A stretch of DNA of 30,546 nt from positions 41,649-72,194 of the forward strand of contig DJFY01000120.1 in the NCBI GenBank assembly GCA_002431545.1, in the 5' to 3' direction. A program made the position numbers and the translations under genes. Source of the stretch: Cellvibrionales bacterium UBA5860. GTDB taxonomy: Bacteria > Pseudomonadota > Gammaproteobacteria > Pseudomonadales > Porticoccaceae. Below are positions 17,644 through 25,573 of the stretch, piece after piece. How positions within the stretch are numbered: the stretch's first letter is position 1; every line of letters begins with the position of its first letter. The notes beneath the pieces are model-generated. The model was not told the DNA's origin. It did not search any database and was given only the letters and a program-made list of their open reading frames with translations.

Positions 17644-19053
17644 GTGGGTAATGAACTCCAGCAAATAAAGGTCAATGTGTCGGATCTGGCAGCGGGTATG
17701 TATGTTGCCCGACTGGATCGGCCGTGGTCGGAAACGCCGTTTCCCTTACAGGGTTTCCACATTCGTTCGCCGCAAGATATCGCCACGCTGCGCACTTACT
17801 GTAGTCATGTGTACATCGACGTCAGCAAGGGCCGGGGGGCTGTCGACACCGATGCGTCGCCCCTGCCCGGTGATCGCCGGCGGGTCGAGCGCTATTCTGT
17901 AAACGGTGTCCACGACCGACGCCGCGCATCCCGCGTAAAATTCGGCGGCTCCAGCGATGCGCCCGTGTCGCCCATTACGGTCCGGAAGGGCGTTTATACT
18001 CGCTCGGTTCCTCTGCGTGCCGAGGCTGAAAAGGCCCGAGACATCGCCCTGGAAATTAAAACCAATCTTTCGGTCGTCACGCGCCAGATCGCCCGAGGCA
18101 AATTAGTCGATCACGACAAGCTCAAGCAGAACGTTGACGCCATGGTCGACAGCGTACTGCGCTGCCCGGATGCCTTTACCTGGCTGATTCGCCTGCGCGA
18201 GAAAGATGCCTACACGCACGATCACAGCCTGCGCTCGGCGCTGTGGGCAGTGCAATTCGCCCGTTATATCGGCCTGGATAAAGAAGAGATAGCCATTCTG
18301 TGTATGGGTGTTCTGTTAAAGGACATCGGCAAGATCAAAGTGCCAAACGCGATTTTGCGCAAGCAGGATCGTAGCGAAGAGGAAGAAGAAGAGTACCGCA
18401 AGTTTGTCATTTACGGCGTGGATATGCTGCGTAACGCGCGGCAAATAGAGCCGCGTGTGATCTCCATCGTTCGCTATCATACCGAGCGTCACCAGGGTCA
18501 GGGTTTCCCAGCCGGGGTCTCCGGCGTCAAGATTCCGCTGCTCGCACGTATCGCCGGCATTGCCGCGACTTATGATCAGATCAGCAATCCGCGCGAGACC
18601 GATGATCCGGTGGCGCCGTCGCGCGCTGTCAGCCTGCTGTACAACATGCGGGGTGTCGAGTTTCAGGAAGATCTGGTAGTTCAGTTTATTCAATCTGTCG
18701 GCCTTTACCCCTGTGGTACGCTGGTCGAGTTGACAACCGGCGATATCGGCGTGGTAGTCGAGCAGCATCCCGAATCGCGGTTGTCGCCTCAGGTGGCAGT
18801 CCTCGATCAGGCTGCTGAAGACCCTTCACAATCCGCCTATCTTGTCGACCTGATTGACGAGGCGAAGGCGCGTTCGACGATAGCCAAACGCCGGCGCGAG
18901 GATCTCGGTAGCGTCGAGCGCATCGCTATCGCGCGCGACCTGGAGCCGACAGGCTACGATGTTGATATGGCGTCCATTTCATCTCTGTTCATGAAGGTGG
19001 AAAACAAACGTCGCAATCGGCTGTGGTCGGGATTACGCAGGGGATTTCAATAG
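17644..19053 (+). CDS. Degenerate HD-GYP domain protein with DUF3391-type N-terminus
   Basis: HD-GYP proteins normally hydrolyse cyclic di-GMP with a bi- or trinuclear metal site. This 469-residue protein has an N-terminal DUF3391-like region (about 5-125, with KVNVSDLAAGMYVARLD) and an HD-GYP-like domain (about 185-400), but the active site is badly eroded. The HD dyad reads KD (Lys226-Asp227 in LLKDIGK). The His of the following helix is Phe254, the paired His is His279-Thr280, and the late metal-binding Asp is Ala308. GYP reads GFP (287-289). It is probably a binding or scaffold protein, not an active phosphodiesterase. The start is GTG 17644, supported by GGAG at 17633-17636. There is no receiver domain. 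It follows hemE and converges with psd. Confidence 0.85.
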   Translation: MGNELQQIKVNVSDLAAGMYVARLDRPWSETPFPLQGFHIRSPQDIATLRTYCSHVYIDVSKGRGAVDTDASPLPGDRRRVERYSVNGVHDRRRASRVKFGGSSDAPVSPITVRKGVYTRSVPLRAEAEKARDIALEIKTNLSVVTRQIARGKLVDHDKLKQNVDAMVDSVLRCPDAFTWLIRLREKDAYTHDHSLRSALWAVQFARYIGLDKEEIAILCMGVLLKDIGKIKVPNAILRKQDRSEEEEEEYRKFVIYGVDMLRNARQIEPRVISIVRYHTERHQGQGFPAGVSGVKIPLLARIAGIAATYDQISNPRETDDPVAPSRAVSLLYNMRGVEFQEDLVVQFIQSVGLYPCGTLVELTTGDIGVVVEQHPESRLSPQVAVLDQAAEDPSQSAYLVDLIDEAKARSTIAKRRREDLGSVERIAIARDLEPTGYDVDMASISSLFMKVENKRRNRLWSGLRRGFQ

Positions 19054-19062
19054 TTTTTGCCG

Positions 19063-19093
19063 GCCCGCGGGCCATTGATATTTCAATGCGGGC
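19063..19093. terminator. Possible stem-loop between convergent HD-GYP and psd genes
   Basis: CATTGA at 19073-19078 and TCAATG at 19083-19088 form a 6-bp stem with a TATT loop. GCCCG (19063-19067) and CGGGC (19089-19093) extend it after a 5-nt bulge. There is no U-tract on either strand, so this is only a possible transcription end between convergent genes. Confidence 0.3.
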
Positions 19094-19135
19094 GCTTTGA
19101 CATCTCGGCGGATCCGGTTTCGTTCGCGCTGTTGT

Positions 19136-20005
19136 TTACGGCTGATGCTGAGCGTGTTCGTTACCGGGCAGCCGAGCGATTTTCTCTCCCATTTTTATTA
19201 ATTGTCCGGTTTTGACCTCGCCGTCGATCGCTGCCTGAGGCGGCAACAGCAGAATAACGGTCGAGCCGAATTTAAAACGACCGATTTCTTCACCTTTTTC
19301 AAAATGGAGTGTGTCGGGCCGGTGGTCCCGGTACTTCGCGCTTGCGGGAGCATATTGCCCTTCCCAGACCGTTTCTATGCCTGCCACCAGGGTAGCGCCA
19401 ACAAGGACAAGGACAAACGGGCCTGCTGGTGAATCAAACTGGCAAACCAGTCGTTCATTACGAGTAAACAGATTGTCCAGGGCTTTGGTTGTTGCGGCGT
19501 TAACCGAGAATAATCGCCCGGGCAAATACGTGGTACGAATGAGCTGGCCCGCAAAGGGCATGTGTACGCGATGATAATCACGGGGTGAGAGATAGATTGT
19601 CGCGAAAAAGCCTTTGTCAAAGGTTTTTGCCAACGGTGCGTCCGCCAGCAAGTCATTGAGGCGGTAGTCGATGCCTTTGGCTTGGACCAGTTTGCCTTCG
19701 CGTATGGAGCCGATCTGGCTGACCATGCCGTCGGCAGGTGAGATGACTGTTTCCAAGCCTGAGTCGATCGATCTGGCGTCGGGTTTCAGCGCGCGGGTGA
19801 AAAAAGCGTTGAAACTCGGGTAGGTGTTCTTGTCGGCAGATTCCGCTTCCTCCAGGTCAATGGCAAAACGCCGGATAAATGCGCTGATCAGCAGGTTTTT
19901 TATCCAGGGCTGTCGAACGTTCGCCAGAGCACCCGCGATTCGGGATACTAAATGTTGAGGGAACAGGCGCTGGAACAAACAAAACAGCGAGTCTTTGCTT
20001 GCCAC
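19136..20005 (-). CDS. psd: Phosphatidylserine decarboxylase proenzyme
   Basis: Makes phosphatidylethanolamine from phosphatidylserine at the inner membrane. The proenzyme cleaves itself at the Ser of the (L/F)GST motif, turning that Ser into a pyruvoyl group. Here the site is FGST with Ser248. The partner residues for self-cleavage are present: Asp92 in SPADGMVSQ and His148 in YHRVHMPF. Length is 289 residues from GTG 20005. The frame stays open to 20074, but that longer version runs 68 nt into rhdA and adds 23 unconserved residues, whereas the GTG sits 1 nt after the rhdA stop and the N-terminus then aligns with E. coli Psd. It is the last gene of rsgA-rhdA-psd. Confidence 0.94.
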   Translation of the reverse strand: MASKDSLFCLFQRLFPQHLVSRIAGALANVRQPWIKNLLISAFIRRFAIDLEEAESADKNTYPSFNAFFTRALKPDARSIDSGLETVISPADGMVSQIGSIREGKLVQAKGIDYRLNDLLADAPLAKTFDKGFFATIYLSPRDYHRVHMPFAGQLIRTTYLPGRLFSVNAATTKALDNLFTRNERLVCQFDSPAGPFVLVLVGATLVAGIETVWEGQYAPASAKYRDHRPDTLHFEKGEEIGRFKFGSTVILLLPPQAAIDGEVKTGQLIKMGEKIARLPGNEHAQHQP

Positions 20006-20006
20006 C

Positions 20007-20813
20007 TCAGGTTTCTGCCGGCGTGTCTGGCAGGTTTCCCCACTCGGACCAGGAACCGTGGTACCCGCGAACATGGGGAAAGCCCAGCAGGCGCGCGACC
20101 AGGTAAGTGAAAGCAGAACGATGATGACTTTGACAATGTGTCACGATGTGTTTGTCTGCTGTAATACCGAGACAGGCCAGGTAGTCTTTAGCGTCCTCTC
20201 TTATCCGCAGGTTGCGTGCGGGATCCATCAAGGAAGTCCACTCGCAGTGAATCGCGCCAGGGATATGTCCGCCTTTTTTTGCCAGTACCTTGATGCCGTC
20301 GTATTCGTCGCGACTACGTGCGTCCCAGACGACGAAATCTTCGTTGCCGAGTGCCTGCAGAATATCTTCCGCTTCTGCCAGCCAGGTTGTGTCCAGAGAA
20401 TAGCTGCGCTGTACAGGTTCAGGGGCGACAGTATCGGAGTTGAGGGGATGACCTTCATTACGCCAAGCTGTCATGCCACCGTTGAGATACGACCAATGCT
20501 CGTGACCCAGTACATCGAGCGTCCAGATCAGTCGGCCGGCCCAGCCTCCGCCCTCATCGTCGCAGGCGACAACGTGACGATCCTTGTCAATGCCCAATTT
20601 GTTAAGCAGGCGAGTCAAATTTTCTAAAGCAGGCAACCTGCCTGCGGCGGGTTTTTTCCCAGACATTAGTAGCCCGGGGTTGAGATGGACGGCACCGGGA
20701 ATATGTCCAGACAGGTAGGTCTCTTCGTTGCTTAAATCGATAACCAGTATGTCCGGTCTCGGCAGTAGATCGAGCAATTGTTGAGGTTCTAACAGGCGCG
20801 GAATTTCGGGCAT
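20007..20813 (-). CDS. rhdA: Thiosulfate sulfurtransferase (rhodanese) RhdA-like
   Basis: Two-domain rhodanese that moves sulfane sulfur through a persulfide cysteine. The 268-residue protein has an N-terminal non-catalytic rhodanese domain (about 7-122) and a C-terminal catalytic one (about 140-262). The active-site loop HCQSHHRS, with Cys227, closely resembles the CQTHHRS loop of Azotobacter RhdA. It ends with a YHGSWSEWGNLPDTP tail typical of the family. It lies 43 nt downstream of rsgA and 1 nt upstream of psd, an order shared with Pseudomonas. The physiological sulfur acceptor cannot be read from sequence. No good ribosome binding site is visible. Confidence 0.92.
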   Translation of the reverse strand: MPEIPRLLEPQQLLDLLPRPDILVIDLSNEETYLSGHIPGAVHLNPGLLMSGKKPAAGRLPALENLTRLLNKLGIDKDRHVVACDDEGGGWAGRLIWTLDVLGHEHWSYLNGGMTAWRNEGHPLNSDTVAPEPVQRSYSLDTTWLAEAEDILQALGNEDFVVWDARSRDEYDGIKVLAKKGGHIPGAIHCEWTSLMDPARNLRIREDAKDYLACLGITADKHIVTHCQSHHRSAFTYLVARLLGFPHVRGYHGSWSEWGNLPDTPAET

Positions 20814-20856
20814 GACGAATTGTTAACCGGATTGACAGAGTTTGCTTGATTGCGAT

Positions 20857-21876
20857 TCAGCTTTGAGAGTTCAGACTTTCGCTTATTTGTCGAAAGCTGT
20901 CCAGTCGGCGCCGGCTGATTTCGCTCCGTTTGCAGGCCAGACTGAGAGTGCAGCCGGGTTCATCGATGTGACGACAGTTGCGAAAATCACATTGGCCGAG
21001 AAAGGGTCTGAATTCTACAAATCCGTATGCGACGTCTTCAAGGTTTATATGGAGTAAACCAAATTCGCGAATACCCGGTGAATCTATGATCCAGCCGCCA
21101 TCGGGCAAGGGATAAAGGTTGGCTGTGGTGGTGGTGTGTCGACCCTTGGCCTTAGCTTGCGACAGATCGCCTGTTTTACAGGCTGCATGGGGGCAAATCG
21201 AATTGATAAGCGAAGATTTGCCGACACCGGACTGTCCGACTAATACGGCGGTTTGTCCCTGCAGGTGACGGGCAAATTCGGCAATGCCAGCGCCGGTTTT
21301 CGCCGATACCGCGTATACCGGATAGCCAAGCGGTTCGTAGCTGTTAACTAATTTTAGAGTGGTATCGACTGCTTCGCTGTCCAGATCAATTTTGTTGAGC
21401 ACGATACCGGCGGCGATACCATGGTATTCGCAGGCCACCAGGTAGCGGTCGATGAGGCCGGCGCGAGCCTCCGGTTTGGCGGCGACGACAATAAGAACTC
21501 TGTCGATATTGGCGACGACAGGCCGTGCATGACCTCGATTATCGGGACGTTCGAGCAGATTGCTGCGGGGTAACACCGAACACACCAGACCGTAGGGTTC
21601 GCCCTTGCGCCAAACTACGCGGTCTCCGGTGACGAGGGAGTCCAAATGTGAACGCAGATGGCAGCGGTGCAGAGCCATGTCGTCTGCCGCATCTGCGGCA
21701 ACGACATCGGCCTGATTGCTGTAGCGGATGACTACGATTCCGGTTTGTTCAGGGCCGAGCTGGTCGCTTTCCTCTAGTGCATCGAGTTCTCGCTCGGAAA
21801 CGGCCTTTGCGGCCTCCTGTGATCGACGGGCATCAATTCTGCGGCGCTGTCGTTGAGTGAGCTTTTTCCTTGCCAT
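20857..21876 (-). CDS. rsgA: Small ribosomal subunit biogenesis GTPase RsgA
   Basis: Circularly permuted GTPase that checks late maturation of the 30S subunit. The 339-residue protein has a basic N-terminal tail, an OB fold (about 45-105), the permuted G motifs in the order NKID (161-164), GQSGVGKSS (214-222) and DSPG (265-268), and a C-terminal zinc site Cys296-Cys301-His303-Cys309. The frame extends upstream to 21984, but the extra 36 residues look like noncoding sequence. ATG 21876 has GGAG just ahead and gives MARKKLTQRQ, a typical start. It heads the rsgA-rhdA-psd operon and diverges from the MscS-type gene. Confidence 0.96.
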   Translation of the reverse strand: MARKKLTQRQRRRIDARRSQEAAKAVSERELDALEESDQLGPEQTGIVVIRYSNQADVVAADAADDMALHRCHLRSHLDSLVTGDRVVWRKGEPYGLVCSVLPRSNLLERPDNRGHARPVVANIDRVLIVVAAKPEARAGLIDRYLVACEYHGIAAGIVLNKIDLDSEAVDTTLKLVNSYEPLGYPVYAVSAKTGAGIAEFARHLQGQTAVLVGQSGVGKSSLINSICPHAACKTGDLSQAKAKGRHTTTTANLYPLPDGGWIIDSPGIREFGLLHINLEDVAYGFVEFRPFLGQCDFRNCRHIDEPGCTLSLACKRSEISRRRLDSFRQISESLNSQS

Positions 21877-21909
21877 TCGCTCCCAATAGTCTCTGTCAGG
21901 ATGGTCAAG

Positions 21910-21918
21910 CTTATAGCA
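21910..21918 (-). promoter_or_regulatory. Extended -10 promoter candidate for rsgA
   Basis: Read on the minus strand, TGC (21918-21916) precedes TATAAG (21915-21910), a good extended -10. The start site would be near 21903, leaving a leader of about 27 nt before the rsgA ATG. There is no clear -35, which extended -10 promoters can lack. Confidence 0.4.
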
Positions 21919-21969
21919 TAATGGGTCGCTGTAATACTGAACGGGATGCGCACTTTTCCTCCTGAGCCG

Positions 21970-22983
21970 ATGACAGAAGTTCACCTGCCTTTCCTAATTG
22001 TCTTTGCGCTTTCGCTATTGGTTTTGACTGTCGCGCACACCGCGCTAACACGGCGCAGCGTGTTTCACGGGCTCTCTAAAGTCATGCGCCAGGTTATTTT
22101 GCTGGTGCTCAGCTTTATTGCCGTTGTCTCGGTAGTGTTGACGTTGCCGGTTTCCGAATCGACGCGCAATGAGCTACTCGGCTTATTGGGCCTGGTGATT
22201 ACAGCCGTGGTCGCGTTTTCGTCGACAACCTTCGTCGCTAATGCCATGGCAGGCCTGATGCTCAGAGCGGTAAAAAGTTTTCAGCTCGGGGATTTTATAC
22301 GGGTCCAGGACTTTTTCGGCCGCGTGACGGAACGGGGGCTGTTTCATACCGAAATCCAGTCCGAAGATCGAGACCTGGTGACTTTGCCCAACTTGTTTCT
22401 CACCACGCAGGCGGTCAGCGTGATTCGCGCTTCCGGCACAATCATTTCCTGCGATCTGTCCCTGGGATATGACGTGCCCTATTACCGCGTCGAGCCGCTC
22501 CTAAAACAGGCGGCGCTGGATGCCGGCCTGCGGGATCCTTTTATCCAGATATTGGAATTGGGCGACCACTCGATCACCTATAAAGCTGCGGGGCTTGGGG
22601 TTGATGTTAAACAGGTATTAACGCTACGTACCGGCCTGCGCAAGGCGATACTGGATCAGCTTCACGGCGCCGATATCGAGATCGTCTCGCCGAGTTTTAT
22701 GAATCAGCGACGATTGGATCCTGGTGAACGCTTTCTGTCCCGCCCCGGGCCGTTAATACCGGAGGAAGAGGTGCAGCCGCCGGAGAAAGGTATCTTTGAC
22801 AAGGCAGAGCGCGCAGAGAAAATAAAACTCTTACGTGATGAACTCAATCAGCTGAAAGAGAGTCTTGAAGACATTAAGGAAGATGAAAAAGATGAACAAG
22901 CCTCCCTTCGGCGAACTACTGAAGCTCGAATCAAACAGCTAGAGCGTATCCTGAGTGTTGCTAAAGACAAAGTGGATGAGTAA
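21970..22983 (+). CDS. Small MscS-family mechanosensitive channel
   Basis: Probable inner-membrane channel that opens under membrane tension and releases solutes on osmotic downshock. The 337-residue protein has three transmembrane segments (about 8-25, 42-60 and a pore-lining helix 68-100 in LLGLVITAVVAFSSTTFVAN), then the MscS beta domain with FQLGDFIRVQD, GRVTERGLF and LVTLPNLFLTTQAV. A cytoplasmic alpha/beta domain follows. The last ~65 residues are strongly charged and heptad-like (KIKLLRDELNQLKESLEDI), predicting a coiled coil not found in E. coli MscS. ATG 21946 is an alternative start adding MRTFPPEP. orn starts 3 nt after the stop, so the two are probably cotranscribed. Confidence 0.88.
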   Translation: MTEVHLPFLIVFALSLLVLTVAHTALTRRSVFHGLSKVMRQVILLVLSFIAVVSVVLTLPVSESTRNELLGLLGLVITAVVAFSSTTFVANAMAGLMLRAVKSFQLGDFIRVQDFFGRVTERGLFHTEIQSEDRDLVTLPNLFLTTQAVSVIRASGTIISCDLSLGYDVPYYRVEPLLKQAALDAGLRDPFIQILELGDHSITYKAAGLGVDVKQVLTLRTGLRKAILDQLHGADIEIVSPSFMNQRRLDPGERFLSRPGPLIPEEEVQPPEKGIFDKAERAEKIKLLRDELNQLKESLEDIKEDEKDEQASLRRTTEARIKQLERILSVAKDKVDE

Positions 22984-22986
22984 TCA

Positions 22987-23526
22987 ATGGATGAACTAAA
23001 TCTGATCTGGATCGACCTGGAGATGACCGGACTCGATACCGTCAACGATACCATCATCGAAATCGCCACGTTGGTGACCGATAAAGACCTCAACACACTG
23101 GCAGAAGGTCCTATCATCGCAATCCACCAGCCGAGTCATGTGCTCGAAGGCATGGACGAATGGAATACCCGGCAACATGGCGCCTCAGGGCTCGTTGACA
23201 GGGTGCGTGAGAGTGGCCACAACGCGGCTGAGGCTGAGAGAGAAACACTGGCTTTTCTTCAAACCTGGGTGCCGGAAAAAAAATCCCCTATGTGCGGCAA
23301 TTCCATATGTCAGGACCGTCGTTTCCTGGCTCGTGAAATGCCGGGTCTCGAGGCCTACTTTCACTACCGTAATCTGGACGTAAGCAGTATTAAAGAGCTG
23401 GCCGTGCGCTGGTGCCCCGATATTCTCGAGGGCTTTTCAAAGCAGTCCAGCCATTTGGCTATGGATGATATTCGAGACTCCATCGCCGAACTGAAATATT
23501 ACCGGGAGCACTTTATCCGCTGCTGA
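22987..23526 (+). CDS. orn: Oligoribonuclease
   Basis: DEDDh 3'-5' exoribonuclease that degrades RNA of two to five nucleotides, including the pGpG made when cyclic di-GMP is hydrolysed. The 179-residue protein has all catalytic residues: Asp10 and Glu12 (WIDLEMTGL), Asp110 (CGNSICQDRRF), His156 and Asp161 (SSHLAMDDIRDS). It ends with ELKYYREHFI, as in E. coli Orn. It lies 3 nt after the MscS-type gene with only a weak ribosome binding site, suggesting coupled translation. Being two genes away from rsgA matches the Pseudomonas orn-rsgA neighbourhood. A run of eight A residues occurs at 23276-23283. Confidence 0.97.
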   Translation: MDELNLIWIDLEMTGLDTVNDTIIEIATLVTDKDLNTLAEGPIIAIHQPSHVLEGMDEWNTRQHGASGLVDRVRESGHNAAEAERETLAFLQTWVPEKKSPMCGNSICQDRRFLAREMPGLEAYFHYRNLDVSSIKELAVRWCPDILEGFSKQSSHLAMDDIRDSIAELKYYREHFIRC

Positions 23527-23893
23527 TCAGCTGCCTTACGCTGCGAGCTTGAGATGTCGTTTAATGAAAATAGGGCGTTCCATTTAAGGGTATAGGGCTC
23601 TGCATTCAGCCACAAATCACCCATCTGAGCATGCCGTAAGGCCTGGATCTTGTGGCACCATCTCCTCAACTGGTTTTTTACTTGCCTGGTGCGACCCGGG
23701 TGCCGGCGACGCCGTCCAACCGACTCTGGTTTTGCGGGTCTGGTGGGTCTTGAGTGACGCTGCCCCTGATGAGATCATTCGCCGTTCAAAAGCGACTATA
23801 AATTGAAAACGAGCCCGCGCGGCGTGTATGGCGGTCTTCGCTTGCGATCCGTATTTAATAAACCAAGAAAGTGATACAGGGAGCCTTATTCTT
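23527..23893 (+). other. 367-bp noncoding gap between orn and the acyl-CoA ligase
   Basis: I see no convincing gene, tRNA or terminator here. A minus-strand open frame crosses it but has no recognisable content. TATAAA at 23797-23802 is a possible -10 for the ligase gene without a good -35. A short CGGCGACGCCG palindrome and separated GACCCG/CGGGTC arms in the middle could form RNA structure. Confidence 0.4.
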
Positions 23894-25537
23894 ATGATTG
23901 TCGATCCCATTATCCCCCCGGAACGAGTACAAGCCATGCGCAGCGAAGGCTGGTGGCGCGATGAAAACCTGCTGGAGTACTTTGATGCAGCCCTGGCAGA
24001 GTGCCCGGATGACGTTGCCATAGTCGATTATCGTACTGAGACGGGAGAAAAAAAGCAGATTACCTACCGGCAATTGGCAGAACGGGCTGATCGTATCGCT
24101 GTTGGTCTCGCTCACTACGGTATCGAAAAGCAAGATGTCGTGTCTTTTCAGCTCCCCAATTGGTGGGAATTCGTGGCGATTAATATCGCCTGCCTGCGAA
24201 TCGGTGCAGTCAGTAACCCTCTGATGCCAATTTTCCGTGAGCGTGAACTGTCTTTTATGGTGGATTTCGCCGAATCGAAGGTGTTGATCGTGCCGAAAAC
24301 CTTTCGCGGTTTTGATCACGAAGCGATGATTGACGGTATGCGCGACAAATTACCCCATCTTCAGCATCTATTTGTGGTCGGTGGCGAGGGCGACACCAGC
24401 TTTGAGGATAAGTTGTTAAACCACGACTTGCACACTGACGCTGCGCAACTATTCAGCGAACGGCAACTGATTCCCCTGGATGTCATTCTGTTGATGTATA
24501 CCTCTGGTACTACCGGCATGCCCAAAGGCGTGATGCATTGTTCTAACACTTTTGTTTATAACGTTCACCAGATGGTGGCGCGCTGCCATTTGAGTAAAGA
24601 CGACGATGTGTTTATGGGCTCACCGCTGGCGCATTTGACGGGCTTTATGTATGGCATGTGGATGCCGATGATGCTGAAAACGAAGATGATTTTGCTCGAT
24701 GTCTGGAACGTCAACCTGGGCTGGCAACTCATCGCTGAGGAGAAGGCATCTTTTGCCATGGGCGCGACGCCGTTTCTTGCCGACCTAACCCATTCTGATC
24801 GGGTCGACGCATGCAATTCCTCACGCTTTCGCCTCTTCGTCTGCGGTGGTGCGCCCATCCCGCGTGTGCTTGCGGAAACCGCTGCGGAGAAGCTCGACAT
24901 TCACCTGATGGCGGTGTGGGGTATGAGTGAATGCGGTGTGGTTACTACCACCAAACTGGATGATCCGAAAGAAAAAGTCTTTGGTACGGATGGCGTCGCC
25001 GTCGATGGCTGCGAGGTGAAGGTAGTCGACCCCGTGAGTCGAGAGGTGCTGCCTGCGGGCACCGAGGGTCTGCTGCTGGAGAAGGGACCCGCAACCTTTA
25101 TCGGCTATCTCAAGAGGCCCGAGGCCTATGATGTCGACGAAGATGGCTTCTTCGATACCGGGGATCTGGCAACGAAGGATGAGGACGGTTATATCCGCAT
25201 TACCGGTCGAGCCAAGGATATTATCATTCGCGGTGGTGAGAATATTCCGATAGTGGAGGTGGAAAACCTGCTCTACAAGCACCCCGATGTGATCGACTGT
25301 GCGGTCGTGGCCATGCCGGACGAACGTCTCGGGGAACTCGGCTGCTGTTTCGTGACCCTCAAGGACGGCGCCAGCATGACCTTTAACGACATGATTGTCT
25401 TTCTCAAGGACAACAAACTGGCGAAAAACTACCTGCCGGAGCGTCTGGAGGTGGTCGTCGATATGCCGCGCACTGCCAGCGGTAAAATACAGAAGTTCGA
25501 GTTACGGGAAGTCGCCAAAACTCTGCATAAGAATTGA
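23894..25537 (+). CDS. AMP-forming acyl-CoA synthetase, cyclohexanecarboxylate-CoA ligase-like
   Basis: ANL-superfamily ligase that activates a carboxylic acid with ATP and CoA through an acyl-adenylate. The 547-residue protein has the phosphate loop YTSGTTGMPKGVMH (202-215), the adenine-binding VWGMSECG, DTGDLA, the hinge region GRAKDIIIRGGENI, and the C-terminal catalytic Lys531 in ASGKIQKF. The N-terminal PNWWEF and NPLMPIFRERELSFM stretches resemble what I recall of the AliA/cyclohexanecarboxylate-CoA ligase group, so an alicyclic or other short branched acid is the best guess. ATG 23894 is preferred (AGGGAG at 23878-23883); the frame opens earlier, at 23828, without a ribosome binding site. 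An acyl-CoA dehydrogenase follows after 36 nt. The substrate is not certain. Confidence 0.88.
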   Translation: MIVDPIIPPERVQAMRSEGWWRDENLLEYFDAALAECPDDVAIVDYRTETGEKKQITYRQLAERADRIAVGLAHYGIEKQDVVSFQLPNWWEFVAINIACLRIGAVSNPLMPIFRERELSFMVDFAESKVLIVPKTFRGFDHEAMIDGMRDKLPHLQHLFVVGGEGDTSFEDKLLNHDLHTDAAQLFSERQLIPLDVILLMYTSGTTGMPKGVMHCSNTFVYNVHQMVARCHLSKDDDVFMGSPLAHLTGFMYGMWMPMMLKTKMILLDVWNVNLGWQLIAEEKASFAMGATPFLADLTHSDRVDACNSSRFRLFVCGGAPIPRVLAETAAEKLDIHLMAVWGMSECGVVTTTKLDDPKEKVFGTDGVAVDGCEVKVVDPVSREVLPAGTEGLLLEKGPATFIGYLKRPEAYDVDEDGFFDTGDLATKDEDGYIRITGRAKDIIIRGGENIPIVEVENLLYKHPDVIDCAVVAMPDERLGELGCCFVTLKDGASMTFNDMIVFLKDNKLAKNYLPERLEVVVDMPRTASGKIQKFELREVAKTLHKN

Positions 25538-25573
25538 TTTCCCAAGATAACATCAGCAGCGCGAGGAGAATGC

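Noticed and set aside
19060..19073. GGCCCGCGGGCC palindrome after the HD-GYP gene
   Set aside because: A perfect palindrome with no loop is better explained as part of the larger stem-loop at 19063-19093.
23770..23800. Sequence resembling a tRNA T-arm (GTTCAAA) after orn
   Set aside because: The stem is not five pairs around a seven-base loop, and no anticodon arm or acceptor stem can be drawn.
23617..24021. Minus-strand open frame crossing the orn-ligase gap
   Set aside because: It starts inside the ligase gene, and its composition and content resemble no protein I recognise.
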